Positions 1 through 5,756 of a stretch of DNA of 5,839 nt are shown here, piece after piece. The DNA comes from Erysipelotrichia bacterium (GTDB lineage: Bacteria; Bacillota_I; Bacilli_A; Erysipelotrichales; Erysipelotrichaceae), in assembly GCA_009916335.1 (NCBI GenBank), contig SAAR01000210.1:1-5839 (forward strand), written 5' to 3'. The notes under the pieces were generated by a model. The model made no database searches. It saw nothing but the letters and a program-made list of their open reading frames with translations, and was not told the origin of the DNA. Position numbers and translations under genes: made by a program. How positions within the stretch are numbered: the first letter of the stretch is position 1; every line of letters starts with the position of its first letter.

Positions 1-39
1 CATGAATGCTACTATATGTAGATTAATTTTTTTTAACAT
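1..39 (-). CDS. Start of an unidentified gene, running off the left edge (partial)
   Basis: An ATG at 37-39 shares one base with the TGA of the WecA-like gene (TGATG) and opens a frame that remains open to the window edge, 13 codons: MLKKINLHIVAFM. The hydrophobic beta-strand-like INLHIVAF after a short basic start resembles the first strand of many GT-B glycosyltransferases, but 13 residues cannot establish a function. The overlapping arrangement, the same strand and the locus context support a genuine gene co-transcribed with the WecA-like gene. The upstream sequence is A-rich with only a weak AAAGAAAAG as ribosome binding site, so translation would lean on coupling. An A8 run lies in codons 2-5. 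Confidence 0.5.
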   Translation of the reverse strand, partial: MLKKINLHIVAFM

Positions 40-1061
40 CATTTTCTTTTCTTTGGAGTAAAACTAAAATAAAATACCGTAGCACACAAACAAAATAGTA
101 TCAGAATGTACAAATCATCTCTTACTTTAAACCCCAACCCTATATAAGAAAAAAGGAGTTGCCATGCCCCCATAATCACAACGGTTCGAACCGTTCTATT
201 ATTTTGTTGTCGCAATAAAATATGATGAATATGTGTTTTATCGGCACAAAAAGGATTGTGCCCATTTAAAATTCTTCTTACCATCACTGTAAGCGTATCT
301 AAAATAGGAATGGCTGCTAATAAAAGAACTGAAACTGCTGTAACATATTCTTTTTTAATTGCATATACAGCTATAATTACAATTAAAAAACCTAACGTTA
401 AACTTCCAGAATCTCCCATGAAAATTTTTGCAGGGTGCCAATTAAAAACAAGGAAGCCTAAAATAGCACAAATTAAACTAGCCGATATGTATAATAAAAA
501 ATAGTCACCTAACTTAAAACCCAAATAAGTAAAAGAGATTAAAATCACCAAAGAGATCAATGACGCCAAACCATCCAATCCATCCACTAAATTCAATGCA
601 TTAACAAAACCTGCACATGCAAAACTAAAAAAGATAAAAGAGATCCAAAATGGAAAAATAATTTCAGTTCCAAGGAAATTACCAAATTTTTGAATATCGA
701 AACCCAAAAAATACAACATCCCAGAACATACCAGCGTTATTAAGAGTTTTTTTCTAGAACTTAAAGATTCAAAATCATCCCACAATCCTAAGAAAAAGAC
801 CATAGTAAGCGGAAGACAGAACCAATAATCATGTTTCAAATCAAAAAGAAAAATTCCAACACAAAATGCAATAAAAATTGCTATTCCACCACTTCTAGGA
901 ATAATATTTTGATGAGAACTCCTCTCATTAGGTATGTCTAAAAGAGGAATAACAAATTTAAATTTAATTAAAAAAAAATTTATTCCAAAAGATACACATA
1001 CAATAAATAATAATTTATAAAAAACAAACTCCAAGAAGACTCCATTCTTAAATTTATACAT
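39..1061 (-). CDS. WecA/MraY-family polyprenyl-phosphate sugar-1-phosphate transferase
   Basis: This 340-residue integral inner-membrane enzyme should transfer a sugar-1-phosphate, probably an N-acetylhexosamine, from its UDP donor to undecaprenyl phosphate, the first committed step of lipid-linked glycan assembly. About eleven hydrophobic segments can be counted, as in WecA/MraY. Cytoplasmic-loop motifs are all present: IPNERSSHQNIIPRSGG (43-59); LGLWDDFESLSSRKKL (91-106) with D95-D96; NALNLVDGLDGLA (154-166) with D160 and D163; FNWHPAKIFMGDSGS (206-220) with D217; DTLTVMVRR (255-263); and ADKTHIHH (273-280), whose HIHH ending is the WecA-type sugar-nucleotide recognition motif. This points to a WecA/WbpL-like enzyme rather than MraY; the sugar is undetermined. 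The length is typical. The gene is separated from the overlapping series by 86 bp, is AT-rich (about 31% over 61-660) and may have its own promoter. The start may be ATG at 1061 or TTG at 1034. TGA overlaps the next ATG by one base. Confidence 0.93.
   Translation of the reverse strand: MYKFKNGVFLEFVFYKLLFIVCVSFGINFFLIKFKFVIPLLDIPNERSSHQNIIPRSGGIAIFIAFCVGIFLFDLKHDYWFCLPLTMVFFLGLWDDFESLSSRKKLLITLVCSGMLYFLGFDIQKFGNFLGTEIIFPFWISFIFFSFACAGFVNALNLVDGLDGLASLISLVILISFTYLGFKLGDYFLLYISASLICAILGFLVFNWHPAKIFMGDSGSLTLGFLIVIIAVYAIKKEYVTAVSVLLLAAIPILDTLTVMVRRILNGHNPFCADKTHIHHILLRQQNNRTVRTVVIMGAWQLLFSYIGLGFKVRDDLYILILFCLCATVFYFSFTPKKRK
1040..1043 (-). promoter_or_regulatory. GGAG that could serve an alternative TTG start of the WecA-like gene
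   Basis: Within codons 7-8 of the longest reading of the WecA-like gene the minus strand reads GGAG, 5 nt before an in-frame TTG at 1034. The ATG at 1061 has no clear Shine-Dalgarno ahead of it, so translation may begin at the TTG, giving a protein nine residues shorter. Both versions keep all membrane segments and motifs. Confidence 0.35.
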
Positions 1062-1081
1062 AAACCATATATTGCTTTATT

Positions 1082-1112
1082 ATTATATGTTTTTCTTTCT
1101 TAATGAAGCCAA
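1082..1112 (-). promoter_or_regulatory. Possible sigma-70 promoter ahead of the WecA-like gene
   Basis: The only real gap between genes in the window (1062-1147, 86 bp) contains a perfect TATAAT on the minus strand at 1082-1087. A weak -35-like TTGGCT lies at 1107-1112, with a 19-bp spacer that is longer than ideal. Transcription would begin near 1075, a short distance before the start codon at 1061 or the alternative one at 1034. The gap is extremely AT-rich, so a chance TATAAT is quite possible. Confidence 0.33.
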
Positions 1113-1147
1113 GAAATTTAAAAATTTGTGAAATAATCTTATAAATT

Positions 1148-2062
1148 TTAACGTTTAAAGCCCAAAATAGAAAGCAATAAACATGCTATGAAAAACAATA
1201 TTTTTTCTTTAAATTTTCGCCTACATTGAGGCGCATAAAAAGCTAACTTTATAAAACCAAAACGTGTTAAAGGATACCATTTTTTTACAAAAGGAGTCTC
1301 TTTTCTGCCTATTAAACAAGCAATATCCCGTGCTTGTGCCATAGCCCCACCAAATAAGACTTTTTCAAGACGGTAACTAAAAGCTTTTAGCCCCTTATTA
1401 ACCCCAACTTGATTATTTTCATGTTGGCGATAACGCATACTCGGTTTTGCATCGATAATCCATTTAAAACCATTTGCTCGCGCAAAAGCATAACAGAACC
1501 AATCATGAAGCCATACCGTTTGCATACTATCCCATTCTTTTATAATACACTTTCTTATCTCTGAAGCTAAGGCTTGTGTCATAACATAGGTACACCCAGG
1601 TCCTGCTGCTTCAAAAAGATAATCATACTGGCGTTGAGGTTGTGCTTTGGAAACAAGCTGTTCAGCTCCATTTTCCCAAAATGCAGTCACATTACTTGAG
1701 TAACCATCAGCTTTTGTTTCCCTCAGTTTGGAAACAGCACGTGCCAATTTATAGGTGTACCAAATATCGTCTTGATCGGCAAAAGCAATAAAGTCATACG
1801 CGCTAAAATCAACATCTCGGATAAGACGAAAGAAATTTTTGGCAGCACCTCCAAAACGACCTGCATCCTCCAACAAAACAACATGCGAACACCCAGCATA
1901 AGATGATTCTAACCATTCTCGTGTACCGTCACTTGATGTGTCAATACTAACAAATATCTTGACAGCAACGCCTTCTTGCTTTAGAATACTATCAATCTGC
2001 TCTTTGATATACGCTTTTCCATTGTATGCCGCCAATAAAATAGCAATTTTATTTTTAGCCAT
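1148..2062 (-). CDS. GT2 glycosyltransferase, rhamnosyltransferase-like with C-terminal hydrophobic tail
   Basis: This 304-residue GT-A fold transferase is different from the other GT2 in the window. It opens IAILLAAYNGKAYIKEQIDS (6-25), the usual start for this branch, followed by SIDTSSDGTREWL (39-51) as the nucleotide-binding segment. ADQDDIW at 95-101 holds the metal/donor site. GPGCTYVM (154-161), LHDWF (185-189) with the probable catalytic base D187, and YRQHENNQVG (211-220) match the group often annotated as rhamnosyltransferases or alpha-1,3 sugar transferases of O-antigens. A basic stretch (RRKFKEK, 281-287) and a hydrophobic segment at about 288-300 could hold the C-terminus to the membrane. 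Translation is coupled to the GT4 gene by an 8-bp overlap, with AGG 8 nt before ATG. G+C is about 38% over 1201-1800, above the GT4 gene before it and the transferase after it. It is the last gene of the overlapping series. Confidence 0.9.
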   Translation of the reverse strand: MAKNKIAILLAAYNGKAYIKEQIDSILKQEGVAVKIFVSIDTSSDGTREWLESSYAGCSHVVLLEDAGRFGGAAKNFFRLIRDVDFSAYDFIAFADQDDIWYTYKLARAVSKLRETKADGYSSNVTAFWENGAEQLVSKAQPQRQYDYLFEAAGPGCTYVMTQALASEIRKCIIKEWDSMQTVWLHDWFCYAFARANGFKWIIDAKPSMRYRQHENNQVGVNKGLKAFSYRLEKVLFGGAMAQARDIACLIGRKETPFVKKWYPLTRFGFIKLAFYAPQCRRKFKEKILFFIACLLLSILGFKR

Positions 2063-3152
2063 TATTCTCGCCTAAAAGTATTTCAAAAAGTTCCTGCCAC
2101 GTATGGGAAACAAGCCCTTCTGATTTTACACTAACATGAGGTTTATATTCCAATGTCCCATCGATAGAGTGTTTGATTAAAGTGGCTAAAGCCATAGGGT
2201 TATATGGGTTAAAGAATTGCACTTTGTCATACGCACCAACCGTTTCATGTGCATACTCAAGATCAGCAGCAAAAATCGGTTTTTGAAACATTTTAAATTC
2301 ACTGATTGGCAATCCCCATGTTTCAAGTTTTGAAGGGAAGATGAGCCCATCTGCTGATTGATACAACTGAAACACTTTTTCTCTGCTTTGAAGTCCCACA
2401 AACTTTAATTCGGGTATGGATCCATAATGTTTAATAATCCATTGTGCATACTTGTTTTCGGTACCATTGATTGTTATAACCACTTCAAGGTGTTTTCTGT
2501 ATTCATTTTCTAAAAGTAAAATTGCTTCGGCAATAATTTCAATATTTTTAAAAACTCTCGGAAACGTTGGATAGAAAAAAACATGTTTATGGCTTGGAAC
2601 AGTTTTGGGAGCCTCTGCTTTTATAACAATATTCGGATAAGCAACCACACACTTTTGAATCGAATAGATTGACATAAATTTTTGACGAAGCCACTCTTGT
2701 TGAACGATTACAAAATCATTTTTCCCTATATTGATCCGATAAAGCCATTTATAAAACCAGCAAAAAAGTACAAATTTTGGATCTAAAAACAGTTCTTTTT
2801 TTGAAACCTTAAAAAAAGGTGACGGATTATGGCAATACACCGCTCGTATTGAGGCTTCAACATTAGGCGTTATATCGTGAAGTGAGAGCCAAAGATACGG
2901 CTTTAAAACTTCGGATAATTTTTTGAAGTACCCGTATTCGTAGTACAACCGATACACATACGATTGTGTCGATTTTGGAAATTCAATAAACTCAATGTTG
3001 GATAGCGAAGAGAAAAGCTCTTTACGATGAACCAAAGCATAGATTTTATAGTTTTTTGTTAGCTTACCATCCAATGCTTTTAGGCAGTCTTGAAAGACAG
3101 AAAGGGGACCACCTTGAGTAAAGTTAATTCCAGAAATAACAATCGTCTTCAC
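2055..3152 (-). CDS. GT4-family glycosyltransferase (GT-B fold)
   Basis: This 365-residue retaining transferase uses a nucleotide-sugar donor and is likely peripheral to the inner membrane. The N-terminal acceptor domain begins IVISGINFTQGGPLSV (4-19), the glycine-rich loop of the GT4 group. It continues with WLSLHDITPNV (88-98) and CHNPSPFF (107-114), a block common in O-antigen GT4 enzymes. The C-terminal donor domain shows YPTFPRVFKNIE (194-205), a KFVGLQSREKVFQLYQSADG stretch (250-269), and FPSKLETWGLPISE (272-285). There E277 and E285 form the E-x7-E motif that binds the donor sugar nucleotide. The start is GTG within GTGA, overlapping the acyltransferase stop by 4 bp, with a GGA 7 nt upstream; no ATG gives a better N-terminus. 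The stop lies 8 bp inside the next gene. Composition is AT-rich (about 32% G+C over 2401-2760). Family assignment is confident; sugar and linkage are unknown. Confidence 0.92.
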   Translation of the reverse strand: MKTIVISGINFTQGGPLSVFQDCLKALDGKLTKNYKIYALVHRKELFSSLSNIEFIEFPKSTQSYVYRLYYEYGYFKKLSEVLKPYLWLSLHDITPNVEASIRAVYCHNPSPFFKVSKKELFLDPKFVLFCWFYKWLYRINIGKNDFVIVQQEWLRQKFMSIYSIQKCVVAYPNIVIKAEAPKTVPSHKHVFFYPTFPRVFKNIEIIAEAILLLENEYRKHLEVVITINGTENKYAQWIIKHYGSIPELKFVGLQSREKVFQLYQSADGLIFPSKLETWGLPISEFKMFQKPIFAADLEYAHETVGAYDKVQFFNPYNPMALATLIKHSIDGTLEYKPHVSVKSEGLVSHTWQELFEILLGENNG

Positions 3153-3742
3153 ACTCTAATCCACTCATTTTTTTCAAAATTAAATTGTTTGATCACTTTA
3201 GCAGGAGATCCTAATGCAATGCTATAAGGAGGTATATCTTTCGTGACAACAGACATCGTACCAATGATGCTTCCTTTACCTATCGTCACGCCTGGTAAAA
3301 TGGATACAAATTCACCTATCCACACATCTTCTTCAATCAGCACAGCAGCAGAAGAGAGCACACGCTCAATGGGGGGAATCAATGGTGATGTATGAATGGC
3401 ATCAGAACCGTAACTCCCATGATTATGATCTGTAATAAAAACTTTGCTCGCGATCAAAACACGATCTTTAATCGTTACAGAGTGGATAGCACCAATATGA
3501 ACGTAGTCATTTATCTGAACATCATTGCCTACATGTAAAACGACTTTAGGCTCACTCGGAAAGGCATCCAAGCGACAACCAACGCCCGTTGTCAGCCTTT
3601 TGCCAAGATTCATATATCGACGCCCTCGAACGTAAAAAGGTAACCGAATAATCCGACTTTGAGGATAAAATAATTTCGTATAAAGATAATTTTCCATAAG
3701 ACGAAGAGAAAATTTATTTAAAAAGAGTGATAGTAATTTCAT
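3149..3742 (-). CDS. WbbJ-type sugar O-acetyltransferase (hexapeptide-repeat acyltransferase)
   Basis: This 197-residue cytoplasmic enzyme is probably trimeric and would transfer an acetyl group from acetyl-CoA to a hydroxyl of a glycan or lipid-linked sugar. From about residue 65 the sequence runs in hexapeptide-like turns of a left-handed beta-helix (VGNDVQINDYVHIGAI, IKDRVLIASKVFI, IEEDVWIGEFVSI, GVTIGKGSIIG). DHNHG at 105-109 carries the expected catalytic histidine(s); WIG at 141-143 and SVVTKDIPP (164-172) then GSPAKVIK (178-185) are the usual late motifs. The order GVGCRLDAF (53-61), QINDYVHI (76-83), IASKVFITDHNHG (97-109) closely recalls E. coli O-antigen acetyltransferase WbbJ from memory. 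It sits between two glycosyltransferases with 4-bp overlaps on both sides, which fits an O-antigen decorating role. Its G+C (about 43% over 3241-3600) is clearly above that of its neighbours, a possible sign of separate acquisition. Only a weak Shine-Dalgarno precedes the ATG, so its translation may depend on coupling. Confidence 0.92.
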   Translation of the reverse strand: MKLLSLFLNKFSLRLMENYLYTKLFYPQSRIIRLPFYVRGRRYMNLGKRLTTGVGCRLDAFPSEPKVVLHVGNDVQINDYVHIGAIHSVTIKDRVLIASKVFITDHNHGSYGSDAIHTSPLIPPIERVLSSAAVLIEEDVWIGEFVSILPGVTIGKGSIIGTMSVVTKDIPPYSIALGSPAKVIKQFNFEKNEWIRV

Positions 3743-4629
3743 CGCTTTAACAATTCCAAGCCATCATAAAGCGCTCGTATCAACTCTTTACGTTCTTTTG
3801 ATCCATATTGAATATACTTAATCATTCGTGTTACATAAAAGTAGATTAACGAGCTTATTTTAGGGAAAAAGCTAAAATTCTTCCCAATAAAATAGAGTCT
3901 ATTTCGGTTTGTATAATAAATGGAAAAAAGACTGTTTGCGCCACCTGTGCTAATACTAACTTTGTGCTGTACAATTGCTTGAGGGAAATATACGATTTTA
4001 TATCCCATGTACTTTGCTCTATAGAGGAAATCGGTATCGTCATAGTAGACAAAATATTTTTCATCCATCGTCCCAACTTTTTGAAATACTTCACACGAAA
4101 GTAACATAAAACAGGTTGGTGCAAAACCAATGTATTCAATATTATCATACTGTCCAATATCTTCTTCTTGATTCCCTCGAAGAGGTGTTAATGCGCTGTA
4201 TTCTAAAACTTCACCACCTGCCATCCATAATTTTGTCGTTCCATAATAATAAATTTTTGGCACAACAATCAATTCATGTTTGGCTTGAGCATAATCCACC
4301 ATCACGGAAATGGTCTCTTCTGGAAATTCAATGTCATTATTCAGTAAAAGTATATAATCACATTTTTCTTCTAATGCTTTAAGAATACCTTGATTATTCC
4401 CTTTTGCCACACCTAAGTTTGCATTATTATTGATAAATTCAACAGGAATAGCATAAACCTTAGATAATCGCATTGCTTCATTCAGAGCATCATCGTTGGG
4501 TGAATTATCAATCACATACAGTATATAATTCATATACGTCTGTTTTGAAAGACTCTCAAAAAAGCCCTCCAAAACTTCTATACCATTATAGAGAACGGTT
4601 ACAAGTCCTAATTTAGGTAATGTACTCAT
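3739..4629 (-). CDS. GT2 glycosyltransferase, rhamnosyltransferase-like (COG1216 type)
   Basis: This 296-residue GT-A fold transferase should add a sugar from a nucleotide donor to a lipid-linked glycan at the cytoplasmic face of the membrane. Motifs in order: VTVLYN at 10-15; VIDNSPND at 39-46, the nucleotide-binding acidic segment; NNANLGVAKGNNQG at 68-81, a hallmark of this group; LLLNNDIEF at 94-102, with N97-N98-D99 in the place of the metal-binding DxD; GFAPTCFML at 168-176; and FVYYDDTDFLYRAKYMGY at 193-210, carrying the probable catalytic acidic residues. NRNRLYF follows at 241-247. These are the marks of the WbbL/rhamnosyltransferase-like branch, but family membership does not fix donor or linkage. 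A good Shine-Dalgarno (AAAAGGG, 8 nt before ATG) lies inside the end of the epimerase gene. The start ATGA overlaps the epimerase stop, and the TGA overlaps the next ATG in the same way. The length is normal and no frameshift is seen. Confidence 0.92.
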   Translation of the reverse strand: MSTLPKLGLVTVLYNGIEVLEGFFESLSKQTYMNYILYVIDNSPNDDALNEAMRLSKVYAIPVEFINNNANLGVAKGNNQGILKALEEKCDYILLLNNDIEFPEETISVMVDYAQAKHELIVVPKIYYYGTTKLWMAGGEVLEYSALTPLRGNQEEDIGQYDNIEYIGFAPTCFMLLSCEVFQKVGTMDEKYFVYYDDTDFLYRAKYMGYKIVYFPQAIVQHKVSISTGGANSLFSIYYTNRNRLYFIGKNFSFFPKISSLIYFYVTRMIKYIQYGSKERKELIRALYDGLELLKR

Positions 4630-5756
4630 TTATAAAGCCCTTTTGCTTTCATCTCAACAATGCTTTTCTCGTAATGATCTTCCATCACTTCTTGATTCTC
4701 AACCCATGCCGTAAATCTTTGAATACCTTCTTCAAAAGAAACTTTTGGCTTGAAACCTAGTTTTTGTTCTATTTTAGTTAAATCTGCATAATTATGCCTA
4801 ATGTCTCCTAAACGGTAATTACCGGTTACCGTAATCTTTGAATCACTCTTATACGCATTTATCAGCGTTTTAGCAACCGTTAGGACATCAATGGCTTGCC
4901 CCAATCCAACATTGAACACTTCACCATTGGCTTCATCTTTTTCAATGCCTAAAATGGTAGCATCAACCACATCATCCACATAGACAAAATCTCTACTCTC
5001 TAAACCGTCTTCAAAAATCGCAATATCATTACCGTTTTTAATCCGTGTAGAGAAAATAGAAAGAATTCCCGTATAAGGATTTGAAAGTGATTGTCCTGCA
5101 CCGTAAACATTTTGATACCTAAACGCAACAGAAGGAATACCTAAAGATTGTCCCATTAGCATAAACATCTGCTCTTGAACATGTTTGGTAATGCCGTAAA
5201 TAGAAGTAGGATGGATTTTACTCTCTTCATCGGTTGGCTGTAAAGTAACTTCATGTTTACAGTAAGGACATTGAACACTAAAATTTCCAAATGCCATATC
5301 ATGATCAAGTCTCGCAATCGGATAAACGATGCCATGTTCTTTACATGTATATTTTCCCTCTCCATAAATTGCCCTCGAAGATGCAACAACAATTTTTTTG
5401 ATACTGTGCGTTTCATTTGCCAAAATATCTAAAAAGATAGAAGTGCCTTTGATGTTCATATCGGTATATTTTTCTATCTCATACATGGACTGTCCCGTGC
5501 CTGTTTCAGCAGCTAAATGCACAACGACATCAATGTTTTCTAATGCTTTTTTCCAATCATCATAATTTAAAACCGTACCGTGAATAAAGTTGACTTTGTC
5601 TTTAATAGAGTGGTATAAAGGAGAGTTTTCACTGTGGATTTGAGGGGAGAGATTATCAAGCACAGTAACGTTATAACCTTTTTCGATCAACTTTAAACTT
5701 AAATTTGACCCGATAAAGCCTGCTCCACCTGTGATTAAAATATGTTTATACTTCAT
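4626..5756 (-). CDS. NAD-dependent nucleotide-sugar epimerase (extended SDR), dTDP-L-rhamnose 4-epimerase-like
   Basis: This is a 376-residue cytoplasmic enzyme of the extended short-chain dehydrogenase family, which acts on nucleotide-activated sugars. Visible features: the NAD-binding GGAGFIG at residues 10-16; the acidic residue of DNL (34-36) at the end of beta-2, where NAD ribose is bound; HLAAETG at 80-86; the SSRAIYG strand at 126-132; and the catalytic Y187-x3-K191 pair (YGITK). FRYQNVYGAGQS (212-223) and SRDFVYVDD (254-262) are typical of sugar-nucleotide epimerases/dehydratases. Between the SSR strand and the YxxxK motif lies an unusually long segment with C138-x2-H141 and C163-x2-C166, a possible small metal site. 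From memory, this insertion together with NLSPQIH (35-41) marks the subgroup containing Burkholderia WbiB, a dTDP-L-rhamnose 4-epimerase giving dTDP-6-deoxy-L-talose. The epimerase call is strong; the exact substrate is a guess. The ATG at 5756 is preferred over one seven codons upstream. The stop overlaps the next gene by 4 bp (ATGA). Confidence 0.9.
   Translation of the reverse strand: MKYKHILITGGAGFIGSNLSLKLIEKGYNVTVLDNLSPQIHSENSPLYHSIKDKVNFIHGTVLNYDDWKKALENIDVVVHLAAETGTGQSMYEIEKYTDMNIKGTSIFLDILANETHSIKKIVVASSRAIYGEGKYTCKEHGIVYPIARLDHDMAFGNFSVQCPYCKHEVTLQPTDEESKIHPTSIYGITKHVQEQMFMLMGQSLGIPSVAFRYQNVYGAGQSLSNPYTGILSIFSTRIKNGNDIAIFEDGLESRDFVYVDDVVDATILGIEKDEANGEVFNVGLGQAIDVLTVAKTLINAYKSDSKITVTGNYRLGDIRHNYADLTKIEQKLGFKPKVSFEEGIQRFTAWVENQEVMEDHYEKSIVEMKAKGLYK

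Noticed and set aside
256..504. Open frame of 82 codons on the plus strand
   Set aside because: It is the antisense shadow of the WecA-like gene, has no recognisable domain and no separate regulatory signals.
1111..1155. AT-only dyad (TTAAAATTT / AAATTTTTAA) after the last GT2 gene as a terminator
   Set aside because: The stem contains no G-C pairs, has an imperfect match and is not followed by a convincing T-run on the minus strand; such pairing is expected by chance in this composition.
2186..2401. Other-frame minus-strand open frames (also at 3855-4157 and 5156-5416)
   Set aside because: They sit inside genes with complete motif sets and read as low-quality alternative-frame translations.
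3371..3376. G6 run (C6 on the coding strand) in the acyltransferase gene as a phase-variable tract
   Set aside because: It encodes two consecutive prolines (residues 123-124) and is shorter than the usual contingency tracts of eight or more G/C; no second sign of switching.
4116..4382. Open frame of 88 codons on the plus strand
   Set aside because: It lies wholly opposite the GT2 gene, whose motifs are intact; its translation resembles no known family.
4812..4832. Inverted repeat with 7-bp arms (ACGGTAA / TTACCGT, 7-nt loop)
   Set aside because: It lies in the middle of the epimerase coding sequence, is read as normal protein (T-V-T-G-N-Y-R), and has no T-run, so it is probably chance.
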